From Varanus komodoensis (taxonomy: Eukaryota; Chordata; Lepidosauria; Squamata; Varanidae), in the NCBI RefSeq assembly GCF_004798865.1, contig NW_025336401.1, positions 1,691,006 to 1,755,005 on the forward strand: a stretch of DNA of 64,000 nt, given 5' to 3'. The translations under genes and the position numbers were made by a program. Positions 37,660 to 49,845 of the stretch are shown one piece after another. A model generated the notes under the pieces. That model did no database searches. It was not told where the DNA came from and saw only the letters and a list, made by a program, of their open reading frames with translations. Each line of letters begins with the position of its first letter. Position 1 is the stretch's first letter.

Positions 37660-38045
37660 GGTTTGTTTTGCCTCCTCGATGGCCACTCACTGGGAACACG
37701 CGCCGATGACCGTGGGCGACTGGATCAAGCCCCTTTGCACGGCGGCACACGAGCAGCAAGGCCCTTTCACACATGCCGGGCATCGCCGGACGGTGCTGAG
37801 CACGCGGGGAAGGGTGCGAGCCCCTCCTTGCTTGCGTGCGGCTCCAAAGCAGCATTGAGCAGCGCTTTGCATGTGCGGATGTGCGATCCCGGGTCCCGTC
37901 CTGGCACGGGCGGACGGCTCTCGGCAGCTCCGGGCTGCGGCGCTTGGCAGGCCCGGTGCTGCGGCCGAAACGCTGCGTGAGCGGCCAGCAGCGGGGAAGC
38001 TGGTCGCGCGGAGGGGCAGCCTGTCTTCGGCTCTTCCTGGGCCGG
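37660..38045. promoter_or_regulatory. CpG island downstream of AGTR2
   Basis: By eye there are roughly 40 CpG in about 380 nt of GC-rich sequence, close to expectation, so the stretch has escaped CpG decay. It is followed by poly-G at about 38043-38060. No coding exon is recognisable on either strand. It may be a promoter of an unannotated transcript. Confidence 0.5.
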
Positions 38046-38814
38046 GGGGGGGGGGGGGGAGAAGCTCCAGGGGGAGCACGTGCCTTGGATGCAGGGGTCA
38101 CATTGCTGGTGCCCCCCCAGTTAGCAGGGGCAGGGGAGACCTGGGCGGACGGATTGGCGTGGGAATCGAAGGCGGATGCTGAATTTAGGGCTGGTATGCG
38201 GCATCCCACTCAGGGCAAGTGACTTCAAGCTGCACCAGCAATTTGGGGGGGGGGGGGCTGCTGCAAGAGGGGGGCTCATAGGATGAGAGCTCATTGGCGG
38301 AGGGCGTTTAACCCTCTCCTCCCCTGCAGTAGCTCTGAAAAAATCCTTTCTCAAAGCTTCTTGACACTGGAGCAGGATGGGCGCCCCTCAGATCCAGCCA
38401 ACAAGCAGCTGTTCTAGCGCAGACTTTGGCACTGACCGCACCTTTTGACGTTGCGCAGAGGAGGAGAAAGACGTCCCGTCAGCATTCATGAAAGATGGCT
38501 TCCTCCGTCAGCGAAGTTCGTGTGTGCCACACTCATAAACACCATCTGGGCCAGTCCGTTCCCTCCCCACCCATCAGCCCCATCGCAGCCCCCACATGGC
38601 TCGGCTCCGGCCTGGCCGCAGTGCTCACTGGACTTCCGCCAGACATCTGCGGCCAGCTGGCCGGCCCTCCCCTCCTCCCCTGCCCGGGAAGCGAGCTCGT
38701 CAAGCCGGCAAAAACCTTTCTGCACCATCAGGCAAAGTCCTGCTGAGACAGGAGTGTGGTCTTCAGCCACGATCCGGCATGCACTCTACTGTCCTCCCAG
38801 TGGAGGTTGAACGA

Positions 38815-39160
38815 CATGGATGCCTTTATTTCTACACTGCCCCAGAGTCAAAGCTCTCTGGGTTTTTTACGAGGGTTCAGGAAACTGGTAACAGACTAAC
38901 ACGGATAAAAATATATGCGAAGGACAAACAATGCCAAAATGCAGAGGGGCTAGAGCAACCTATGATACAGAGCAGACCTGAACGAGAGCTGGGAGGGGGT
39001 CTCTCAAGCCATTCCCTCTCCTGGGATGTCTCAGTGGAGGTGGGTCTCAACGGGCACTGAAAGGATGGCCAGGTTGGCGCCCGGCACTGCGAATGCGGGG
39101 ATCCTTTGGCAGCTGGGGGGCCCCAGTGAGAAGGCCTCCCCACTTTCGCTGCCCTTGAAG
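38815..39160 (-). repeat. L2-type LINE 3' region, antisense
   Basis: ATGCCTTTATTTCTACACTG and CCCCAGAGTCAAAGCTCTCT open it as in the copy at 32986. It continues through an A-rich part to GCCCGGCACTGCGAATGCGG. No reading frame survives. Confidence 0.55.
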
Positions 39161-42100
39161 GCTTGCTCCAAGTGGGATCTTGTGGGGAGGGGGCAGGTGC
39201 TGACGGCCGGGCCTGGGTGAATGGCGCAGCCTGTTTTCAGGGCTCTCTCTTTCAGCCTGAGGGCTGAATTCACCTTAGGGGTGCCCTAGGTGGGTGGGGC
39301 CAGGGTGGAAGGGGCGGGGCTGAAAGCCTGGCGTGTTAATTGTGGCCAAAGTCTTTATGGAGTGGAAACATCTGGCCGTGTGGGCTGGAATCGACGGGGA
39401 CATTTGCTGGAGTGCATCTGCTAATCTTTAAAAATGCTGTGCTGCTCACAACGCCCGAAGAGCAAGAGAAGGCCTGCCGGTCCCGTCCTGCGGCCACCAG
39501 TGCGGCCTTGCCTGGCCCACAGCGGCCCCCCCGAGGTGCACAGGGAGTCGCAAGTGGGAGAGGAGCACAAGGACCTTCTCCGGCTCACGATCCCCAGCAA
39601 CTGGGCACATGAAGCGCTGCGGCAGGTCCTGGCCGCAGGGGCAGTTCCAGGTTTCCGAGGCCCTCGAGCAGGGAGGGCGTCCTGGGCCCCCTCCCTCAAT
39701 GAGTCTGCCCTCTCGCCACCACGGCCCCCAGCTGCCCTCGCCCCTCGCCCCACCCCTCCTGCCCCTCGCAGGCAGCAGGGTGCCCTCCTGCCCCTCCTCC
39801 TCATCACGCTGTGGCCTGGGGCGCCGAAGAGGCAGCTGGCGCAGCAGTGAGGAAGAGGAGCCGCCCTGAGGCCCCTGGCTGCGGGGGCCCTGTTGGGGTG
39901 CGCCCCCACCCAGAGCCCAACCGCGCACGCCCTGGGGCCACCCCCACCCGCCAGCTGCGGCTCCCGTTTTCTCTGGGCGGCTCCCACTTCCTTCTGGCCC
40001 TCAGTGCTGGCACCCTGCAGGATGGCCTGGACTGTCCTCAAAGCTGCGGGGCTGCATTTCCGCTGGATGGGAAACGCTCGCAGAAGCTCCGTGGCTTTTG
40101 CACATTGGGCTGTGAAGAACGGAGTACTGTGAGGCAGATGCTCAGGTGGCAGTCGGGGCCGCAGGCTCGATGGCGCGCTTTCGGGAGCACTTCTAGAGCC
40201 GGCGCTTTGTGTGTCTGTGTTTGATGATGGAGCATAAGCAACAGAGGAAGGAGTCTGAATCGGCATACCTGGGAGGGTGACGGCGGGGGCTTGCCAGGAT
40301 CTGAGGCAGCTTCGGGACTCCATCTTTGGCCAAAGGCCAGAATAACAGCCCTGTAGTTGCAGGATCAGGTCCATGGCCATCAGGGCCCTTACGAGCACCA
40401 CCTGGGAGCCCTAGGGAAGAGCTATGGAAGCACCAGCTCTTCCCTCCAGAGGCTGCCTCAGCAGTGAAGGTTCCTTGTCTTGCTGTGGTGTTTTGTGTTG
40501 CTATGCAAATCCTTGGCTGTGAACCCTGCACCCTGGACCTCTGCCTGCTTCTGCGCCAAAGGTGCCCTTTCTTTGTGTGGACTTCCTGGCTCTTGGCTCC
40601 TGGTTTGTGCTTACCTCCTACCAGCTTGGAATTCAGATTGGAGATGGGTCAACACTTTGGATTAAGGTGCCTGGCCCTTGGTGCCTTGGGCTCTGACTGT
40701 TCTCGTTGCAGGTATGGAGCGGGATGGAGCTGGTCATGATGAACTCCTGTGCTTAGGCCACTGTAAGGGTTATTTGTCCCCTCGGAGAACTTCTACTCCT
40801 CCTCCAGGGGAATTTTAGGATGCTGGCTGACTAGCCGTCTTTGGCTGACTGGCTGGCCTTGGGATCTAGGCATTCTAAAAAGAAAAAGAAGCACCTACAG
40901 TGACCATTTTAGCAGTGTGAGAGAGATCGGCATGAAACATCTCACCAGCTGTGGCTTGATCTGTATTCCCATGCTGAATTACTGGGAGAATCCAGACATG
41001 GAAATAGAGAGATGGCCCCTTATGTGGTGGAACCAAGCCGGTGTGGTACTTGCGCTTCAGATTGGTTAATGGGGTTGATGGATGAGCTTCTTCCATCTTC
41101 TGTACTGAGGGGTAGGTATCTTCTACCATCCCGTCCTAGTTGGGACTTGCTGGAGCTTATATAAGGACCTTCAACCAGCCCCCTGCACTGTGGGAAGAAT
41201 TAAGCGGCTCTCTATAGAACGCCAAGATAGCTGCTTCTATAACTCTCTTGGAATGTCCCGAAGGAGTGCAAGCATTGGAAAGCCTTTGGCCAATCCATGG
41301 GGCATCACCTGAGCTTCCATGGGTGAGTTTCTGCACTTAAAGCTGAGGCTGAGCCAACAAAGAAATGGATGTTTCTCCTGTGCTCTGTTGTCTGTAACCT
41401 GCCCAGGCAGCCGTGTGGCCCAAGGGGTGGGCTGAGAGCTAATGAATAAAGCAAGTGCCATGCATCACAGAAGGCGGTTGAGGAGATGCGGCTTGCTCCG
41501 CCAGACGCCGGTGATGCAACGAGGACCGTGTCTCACTGAGGCCCAAGAAGCAGTCACATCCTGCACTGGTTTCCCCTTTGGTTGGACGTTCTGGCTTGTG
41601 TAAATCGTCTTGCTCGTGATGGATGCTCATGTGCTTTGAGTGACACCCCTCCGATGTGGGGATGAACCTACAGGCAGCAGACCTCTCACTGCAGACTTAC
41701 TAACAAATGGTGGGGACTTCTTCTGTGTCAGTAACAAGCTCTTGAAACTCTTCCGTTTTAATGACAAATTGTGGGAACTTCTGCATCACCTCCCACTGCC
41801 TCTCGTTCATCAGGCTAAAGATCTTTCTCCTCATGCTGCATTTTACAATGGATGTGATTCATGTACACGGACAATTTACACAGATGTATATATTTGAAAC
41901 AGAAGAGTCAGTTCCCTCCCACTCTTCTTTCTTTCTTTTTTATTGAGTGATGCAAATGATTACTGTGTATGGATATATGAGTATGTTCTATAATAGAGTC
42001 GTCCTTTTCCTGAATCTTTGGTGGTGTTTTTTGTGGTCCCTCCCTTTTCGTATCTTATGTTTCTGCTCTAAAATTCAGATTTTTTTTTAAAAAAATGAAG

Positions 42101-43776
42101 TCCCTGGCCTTCTGTCAGATAGATTTAGGGTGGCTTTGACCTGGGACAGCAGGAGGCTATAAAGCCATTTCCCCCCAGCTGGTGCTCTTCATTTGTGTGA
42201 GATAACGGCTCTCCCAGGGCCTCTGGGGCAGTGCTGGGAGCTATAATTCAGCACCTCCAGAGGGTCCCGGATTGAGGAAGGCTGGGTAGAGGCCTCCATG
42301 TTTCATGGTGATCCAGACCCACCCCACATCTCCCTATATTTTCAGCTTTTTCTCTTGAGCAACACTATTTGTGGTTACTGCAAAAGTTCTCCAGTAGAGT
42401 TTGGCGTCCGTTATGATGTTTCTCTGGCAAATAAAGTCCCTGTGCTGAGGAATTTTACTTACTTGGCTGTCCGAATCAGGGTCAGTGGGACATGAGTGAA
42501 AGAATCTTGTCTCCGTGGATTTGTTCTGCACTTGGAGACGAATTGCTTTTGGACTCTCGTCCCAAAAGATCGCCTCCTGGGGACAGCTGATGGATGTTGT
42601 CAATAACCGTGCTTTCCACCATTTGATTCCCGCAGGATGGATCAGTTGCAGCTGGCCCAACCAGCTCCTGGTCCTGGGTGGGTCTTCGAAGGACCTCACT
42701 GGAGGGAAGTAATTTGCAAGACCCCTCTGGTGCCCCCGCTGTCTGCGTGGGCAAGGCGGGTAGACAAGGGAAGCGGCTCCACTCTGTCTCTGTGGGCTCT
42801 GCCATAAAGTGCCACACACACTCACATACTGCCCCGTCTCCTGGATCAGCAGACAGTCTCAACCCTGAACTTCAAGCCGGGCCAGTCAAATTCCAGCTAG
42901 ATGGCAACCGCCAGGAATTTCTGGAGCGCTTCGCTGTGAACGTAAGGAATATAAGCCTAATCGAGCCATTAACTATTTTGCAAGGAAGCCCAGAAAATGC
43001 TCTTTATCACCCCGGGCCCCTTCGCGAATGGCAGTGCTGTTTTCGGTAGCTGCAGGTGGGCTTATTCAATGACCAGACAGGTTGAATGGATGGCAAATGC
43101 CACCCTTCTGCAGCAGGGGGTGCCCACTGGGGGGGCTGTCGTAGTGGCTCTCTGATGTCACCTTACCCCATTTTTGGAAAATGTACGCTCCAGCCTTGTC
43201 TTTTGATGGCTCATGACACCAGAGGATGCTGAGGCAAAAGCATTGCTCTTGCCCTTTTCTGGCAAGCCGGTGACGAATTTGAAGAGCTTCCCCTGGATTC
43301 GCCACCCCCCCGCCCCCCGGCTGGCCATCGTTTTAAACAAATACAGTTTTATAGTTCTCCCATCAGCATTTGGCATATCAAATCATGTCACAGTTGGATT
43401 TGCCAAGGCTCAAGCAGGGCCTCAGTTTATGTAAACTGAACTCAAGACTTGATTAATTGCTATTTTTAAAGACGGATCTGTAACCAGTCCAACAAATTCA
43501 CTACACTCGGGGTGGAAACTCCAATTCAGATAGTGCAGGAATGCGGAAAGGGAGATGAGGAAACCAGAGGAGGCTTTCTGGAATGGGGACGAGGGGAGCA
43601 GGTGGGCAGACGTGCCAAGTTGAGCCTCACTGGCTCTTTGCATGAGAAGATGGAGTCTGGCTACCCCATGAAATTCTCCGGGCCCAGTTGATCTGGGCCA
43701 GGGCAAGGCATTTTGCTGTCAAAGGACAAGGTGTACCTCCCCCATTGGCACCTGTACTGGCAACGGGAAGGGGCAG
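39161..43776. other. Gene-free stretch
   Basis: No exon could be supported. A MITE right half lies at 42229-42288 (listed). A 326-codon minus-strand open frame at 39421-40401 is in GC-rich DNA and shows no domain. The rest has no structure that I can name. Confidence 0.4.
42229..42288. repeat. MITE half-element
   Basis: GTGCTGGGAGCTATAATTCA followed by CACCTCCAGAGGGTCCCGGA and GAGGAAGGCTGG is the right arm of the palindromic family. The left arm is not recognisable. Confidence 0.5.
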
Positions 43777-43807
<31 letters not shown>

Positions 43808-44150
43808 TAACATTTTTATGCCGCACCCATCGCAGAAGCCTCGGGGTGGCTTACAAAGAGAATAAATAAACAGATTAGAATAACATTAAAAATTCGGACT
43901 ATCTTGGCCATAATTTAAAAACCAAAAAATAAAAACAACCACATAACAATTAAAATATCGTTTAAATAAAAAGGTCTTGGCCTGGCGCCAAAAAACGAAG
44001 AGGGTGCCAGGCGGACTCTCTGGGGAGCGCATTCCATAGGCGGGGTGCCCTCCTCCGGGTACTCACCCTCCTAATATCCTTCACAGAGGGCTCCCGGAGA
44101 AGGGCCTCCCCGGCCGAGCTCAGGGGGCGGGAGGGCATATATGGACGTAG
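43777..44150 (-). repeat. L2-clade LINE 3' end, antisense, with (TTTA)n tail
   Basis: (TTTA)n at 43777-43809 is the element's tail. Farther in, the antisense of the coding end at 53135-53340 is clear: GCCCTCCCGCCCCCTGAGCT and GAGGGCTCCCGGAGAAGGGC on opposite strands. It is 5'-truncated. Confidence 0.8.
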
Positions 44151-45940
44151 TTACCTTTCTGCCTGGCTTGAGGGCATGAAGATGCTTGGCAAGAGAAGAC
44201 CGGCCTTTGGGCAGACTGAGGAAGGGTCTGCTCACGCCAAAACATTCTTGCTTTCTCAGTCTCTCTCGCTCATGTCCTTCTGTTTGTGAACCGGGCCAGA
44301 TGCGATTCTGCGGTGCACTGGAAGGGCCCTGTGCCTGGTCTTTCCCTCCCACAGAAAGGGGCGGAATTGCAGTTAGAGCTCTGCAAACTTCTCCTTTGCC
44401 ACAAGAGGGCGGCCAACCCTCATCATTTGAAATCCCAGCGCTCCTGGTGGCAAAATATGGCCATAGCTTTTTTGCTAACTTTAGAAATCTTGATCTTTGT
44501 GTTTTTGCAAAGAAGTACCTCATTCTTAGATGGACTGACTAGCATAAAACATCATGTTTCTTGCTCTTGGACCATTAACTTTTGGAATTACTGGGGTTCC
44601 AACTTCATCCACAAGCTGACAGTTTGTGTCAGAGGAGATCTTAATTAGTCACAGGGGGCAAAGGAGATGGAGAGACGTGCTGAGCAGGATCCAAACAGCA
44701 TTGATGCACCTGGAAACAAGTTCCTCAGGATTCAGCAAATGTGAGTTTTAAGCCCCGGAACAGGTGAAATCGCCAGGCTGACCTGGGTCGCCTGCCATGG
44801 CGGAGAGCAGCTCTGCAGAGGGACCTCCAACAGGAGGGTCCTTTCCGGGCCTTCTGGGCTGAGCTCCCCCAGCCGGAGGTCTTGCGAGCCAATGCGGGGC
44901 TTTCCACTTGCAGATGAGGCACGAGGGGGCCCTGCCCCTCCTGGCGCGAACATGCGAAGCCGGCTTTGGCCACATCTCTGGATCCGGCTGGCGGGAGCCC
45001 TGCAGGGTCTCTGGCAGAGGGCCTTTTCCCAGCTCTACTTTCCAAGAGACATTTTAAAAATGAGGCTGTCCATAGGGACTGTCTGCGGGCGAGGCCGTGC
45101 CGGCCGCTGAGCGAGGGGCTCTCAGTCCCCCTTCCGAATGCCAGCCGGGCTCTCTCGGCTGTCGTTTCTGCTCTCTCCTCCCTGTTTCCCAGGGGTAATC
45201 CGAGAATGATGCCTCCACTTGGGAACGTTCACGGGTCCTTCGGGAGGCGACACTGGCCAGGCTGCCTCATACGGTCTGGCTGAGCAGAGCCCCTGCGCCC
45301 TGGGCCTGGTAGCCTCCTGGGCCCCCAGCTTGGCCCATGCCAGCCCTCAGTGGGCAGGGCTTGCTCTCCAAGCTCCACCCCTTGGCAGGATCCCCGCAAT
45401 TCTCTCCGCTGGGTGCTGAGCATCATGCAGGGAATCCGGTGGAATCCCAGGAGGAGCAACGGGCAAGTTGTTCAGGCCCTCTGCCCAGGTCTCCCCCACC
45501 AGTGTGGCCTCCTCCCAAGCACACGCTTTGAAAATGGTTCAGGGAAGTCTTTGCCTGTCCTGCGCTGGCTGCATTCGCCCCCAGGCAGCCTCTGACCACT
45601 GCTACGTGGGCCAGAAAAAGCATCACGTCACAATGGCGCACTCCCCTGGCCATGGCAGTGCCTCTCGCTGTTCCCGGCAGGGCTGGGCCCGGCTAGGGGG
45701 AGAGGGAGAGGGCCAGGGGCTGCCACCGACACGCATTCAAGGGGTCCTCTGAGGCCCCAGGCCTGCCCCCCACATTCCAGCTGCAACTGTCCCCCGGCTG
45801 AGTCCTGGCCCATGCGAGTCTGTGCTGCTGTCGGGGCAGGGGAGTGCCAGCCTGCCTGGCCGGTGGCTGTGGGTGAGGCTGCCAGGGGAGCCAGCCAAGC
45901 CCGGTGGAAGTCAGCCCCCACTGCCTGTCAGCCCAGGACC
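44151..45940. other. Gene-free stretch
   Basis: No repeats or exons were recognised. It is moderately GC-rich; short open frames show no domains. Confidence 0.35.
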
Positions 45941-45942
45941 AC

Positions 45943-46000
45943 CTGTGATGGACACCCTGGAGTTGGAAAGGCCCTACACCGCCATCAAGTCCAACCTGCC
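45943..46000 (-). repeat. CR1 LINE 3'-end scrap, antisense
   Basis: CCTGGAGTTGGAAAGGCCCT followed by CATCAAGTCCAACCTG is the antisense CR1 terminus. Confidence 0.55.
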
Positions 46001-46054
46001 CAGCACAGGGGCTCTAAGTTCAAGCCCCGTGTGGGACTCGGGAGAATCAGCTTA

Positions 46055-46308
46055 ATCAAGGCAAGCTGCGACAGCCCAGACTCAGGCGGGACCTCAGGAA
46101 AAGCTGCCTCACCGCCAGAGCAATAGGACAGTGGGACCAGCTGCCCGGAGCGGGGGGGGGGGGGTCTCCCCCACGCTGGGGACATTCAAGGCAAAACTGG
46201 GCAGCCCTCTGAGTGGGACGGTTTACCTTGGTGTTGTGCAACAGTAGCGGGTTGGACCCGATGCCCTTCATGGCCCCTAACAACCCTTCTCTTCCATGAT
46301 TCTACGAG
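46055..46308 (+). repeat. CR1 LINE 3' end
   Basis: CAGGCGGGACCTCAGGAAAA, then ACATTCAAGGCAAAACTGGG, then GTTGGACCCGATGCCCTTCA and a CTTCCATGATTCTACGA end, is the CR1 3' terminus in sense orientation. A poly-G run at about 46151-46163 interrupts it. Confidence 0.8.
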
Positions 46309-49300
46309 GGGTGGCTGTCCGGCTGCCTCTTGAATGCCCCCAGAGCTCAGCCCCCTTGCCCCATCCCCCCAAAGCACTCCCTCCTGCCAGGGGTCATCTG
46401 CCCCTTGCAGTGGGGCGGCCTGACCAGTGGGAGGCCAACGGACAGGGTGTTGCGACCCCCGAGTGCCGCTCGCCTTTCCTGGGATGAGCAGCCCCTCACA
46501 GGTGTGAACGAGGCCATGCCAGCTCTGCGGGGGTTTCGCGACGCGCTCTGCTTCACGTGGCTGGACGTGCGTGGCTGCGTCGCGGGGGCCGTTCCTCACC
46601 AAACCCGGCTGGCGAGGGACCTGCATTCACCCGCCGCGCCATGCTTCTCGTAGAGCCGGTGGCTCATCGGCAGCCCACACTCAGCCGGCGCTCCCAGTCT
46701 ATTTTTACCTGCAAACCAGGTGAGAAGCGCTTCCACCGAGGGCAGAAATGCTTTCCATTTCCTTTGGCCCAAATTGTCTTGGTGGATTTTTCTGTTTACA
46801 TTTTCTGCAGTCAACAAACTTTCTTCTTATCATCTTATGTACAGAAATTGGATCCGGTTATAAACTGCTGCTGTGCTTTTTATGTTGTTCTTGGATTACC
46901 TACAGGCCTGTGGAGTTTTTACAGTGGCGTGGTTTTTCCTTGTTCGAATGCCAGCTTCTATTGTTATTTTTAATTATACATTGATTCTATATCCCTTAAC
47001 TTTGTGACCCGCCCATGAGCTGCACGGCAAACAGGGGCGGGATAAAAATCAAATCAGTCAGAGACTCATCTCCTTGGCGTGTCCCTGAATTCGATCCAAG
47101 ATGCCCCGGCAGCTCTGTTTTGTTGTTGTGTGATTCTGTGGGGATGAGCTTAGAAAGGGGAAGCCCTGGCATGAACTCCCTTCTTATAGCCCTCCCTTCC
47201 TGGAGGGGGAACGGGGTTGGAGCAAGAGATTATTTTGTAGCAGCTCAATTGTGCTTATTGTTTACAAATGTATTTTTGGCACACAGAGAAAAAAACACAG
47301 CAGCTGCTTCTGCTGTGGCGGTTTGGGTGTTCAGCAAGTGGTCCTCTGCCAACAGGATTTAGATGTGGAATCTCGCAACACAAGGAGTCAGCTGGCGAAC
47401 CAGGAATACCTCCAAAGCAGTTGGGTCAGCCCATGCGTGGAGATAACATATGGCTCCTGAATGAAAGTTGCTCAAGAAACGTCAGTGCCTTCTCTCTGTC
47501 TCTCCCTCTCCCTCTCCCTCTCCCTCTCCCTCTCCCTCTCCCTCTCCCTCACACACACACACACAGCATTGTCATGTCTGGATTCTATCACCTCAGAATG
47601 CAGGTGGGGAACTGAATGTTTGACTGCCTCCCAAAGCGGCCAATAACTCCCAGTGTCTAAAAGTTACCACCTCAAGGAGAAAAGCTGGGCGACAACATTT
47701 CTCTCCCTCTTTCTTCACGCAAGCCATCTGTGCCGAGGATGCGCGTCTTTGCGTCTGCAATCGGCCCCGAGGTTGGAAGATCAGAATCCCAGAGGGCTGC
47801 ACCATGGCGCCTCACCCAGTCCCCCAGTGACCAGTCGGATCAGCTTGCTGGGATTAGCATGAACGTGGGCAGGATGGTCCCGGCACCATTTATTTAGGAG
47901 ATGAGATGCTGTGGGAAACTGGGAAAAAGAGGCAGGAATATTCCACCACCTGTCCTTTTCTGGACTGTTTGAATCCAATGGATAATCCCCAAAATTAACA
48001 GCCAAAAGCATGAAAGTTGCCATGGATGCTGATTTGGGGTGGATGCTGGCTTTGGCGTGGGTGGGGGCATTTACCGGGGCTGCATGGATCCACATGACCC
48101 CACAGCCTGTTGTGGTTTATCAGCTTTCACGTCTCATGCCCGCCCACGATCATTTTCTCAGGCTGGCTTAGGCTGAGGGACGACTCCCGGCCAGCTTCTT
48201 GGTGGCTTCGTCCGCAGCGGGCTCCTCCGTTGTCCAGACTCAGGCAGCACGAGCCATGGTGGGCCAACGGCGTTTGTGAGGGAGCCTCTTGGCCACAAGG
48301 ACAAACGCCCTTCTCAGGACACTCTTGGCCACGAGGACAGCCCTGTGTCGCCCCCTGGCTCTCACCAGCGCGACCTGCCCTCGTGGCACTTCAGTGTTCA
48401 CCTCTCACAACACCCGGGTCTTCAACACGCCTTCACCCTCTCCCCCTCCCCCCCACTTTCCCCACATCCAGCCGCATCCCAGAGCCATGCAGCTACCACT
48501 GATGCCACCCCCCTTCCACCCCCTCGCATCACGCCATGCCTTGCACACCGCCTCCGGAGGCAACCCCTGTGGCTGTGCAGTGTGCAGTGAGCCACCAGTG
48601 AGTCTGCGCAAACGTGTGGCAATAGAGCCGAGAGTGACGCCCGCCCCACGGAGAGCAACGATGCTTTCCTTTCGTGGGAAGCTTCGCAAGACTGAGCTCA
48701 TCCTCCAAACCTTGCGTGATGCAAAAGCGAGAAATTACTCAGTACGCTGAAACCGGCTTTGTCTTTTTCCTCCTCAAGATTTGGTGACTGCATGTGCGGC
48801 ACAGAGGTGGGAGCAAGATAAAAACCACAACCGAGTTGTCACGAACGGCCGAGCTGCACTGTGGCGGGTGTGCCTCATCTCAGCCTGGCAGCTGACGGGG
48901 CAGGTTTAGACCGTCTGTTCACTCATTCTTTTGACTCCGTGCTCCTAGCACTGTATCATCCCTGCAGTGAGTTGTTGTGTTCCTGGAGAGCGTTGATGGT
49001 TTTTTAAATCTTTGAATCTGCTTATTTACTTTGAACATTGAGCAAACTCTGTGATATATGCATTGAAGTTTTGTGCGGGACTTCCATCATGGCATGTTTG
49101 TTTGGGGTACATAAACAAGCAATACTCTCCATTTAACAACGGCTGTTTCTTTGCTCCAGGACTTGCCTTGTGGCAAACTTTGGCTCTGAAAGACAAACAG
49201 CTCATCAGCATGCCTTGCTTATCTGCTTAGTAACCATTGTGGCACAAATGTCCTTAATGCGCCACGATGCAAATCTAGATTCTGAAGGCCCCATGAAGAC

Positions 49301-49484
49301 TGACAGCGTGTCCCTTTTGCTTGTGGACACTGGATCGGGCCTGCCTGCAAACACAATGGCCCAACCGCATTCTTTTCTTTGCTTCATCAAGATCCAACAG
49401 CGCCCACTTGGCCAACGGTCGTTGGGTGTCCAGCTGCAATGCCAAGCCTAGGAGCATTCTCGAATCATGCGCAATTCCCCTGTT
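46309..49484. other. Gene-free stretch
   Basis: No gene was recognised. It holds a (CTCCCT)n/(AC)n run at 47500-47565. A 153-codon open frame at 48289-48750 is in skewed sequence and matches nothing that I know. Confidence 0.35.
47500..47565. repeat. (CTCCCT)n(AC)n microsatellite
   Basis: About eight hexamer units followed directly by an AC run. Confidence 0.92.
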
Positions 49485-49845
49485 TTTTGTTTAGTCGCAA
49501 AGTCATGCCCGACCCATCGGGACCCGCGGACAACATTCCTCCAGGCTCTCCTGTCCTCCACCATCCCCTGAGTCCATCCAAACCCAAGCCCACACCCACT
49601 GCCGCGGTGACCCCATCCAGCCGCCTCATCCTCTGCCCCTTCTTTTGCCGTCAATTGTTCCCAGCACTGGTGTCTTCCCCAGTGAGTCCTTCCTTCTTAT
49701 TAGGTGGCGAAAGTATTTGAGTTTCATCTGCAGTATCTGGCCTTCTAAAGAAGACTCAGGGTTGATTTCTTTTAAGATCATCTGATTTGATCTCTTTGCC
49801 ATCCAAGGGACTCTCAGAGGTCTTATCCAGCACCACAATTCAAAG
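49485..49845 (-). repeat. RTE/BovB LINE 3' end, antisense
   Basis: TAGTCGCAAAGTCATGCCCG is the antisense of the BovB terminus, and the minus strand encodes FRHLIRRKDSLGKTPVLGTI from the BovB C-terminal region. It is 5'-truncated with several breaks. Confidence 0.75.

Noticed and set aside
39421-40401. A 326-codon minus-strand open frame
   Set aside because: GC-rich DNA with few AT-rich stops, no domain, no signal peptide and no splice context; I cannot support a gene.
48289-48750. A 153-codon plus-strand open frame
   Set aside because: Composition-biased (Thr/Pro/His-rich), with no homology that I recognise and no promoter or splice evidence.
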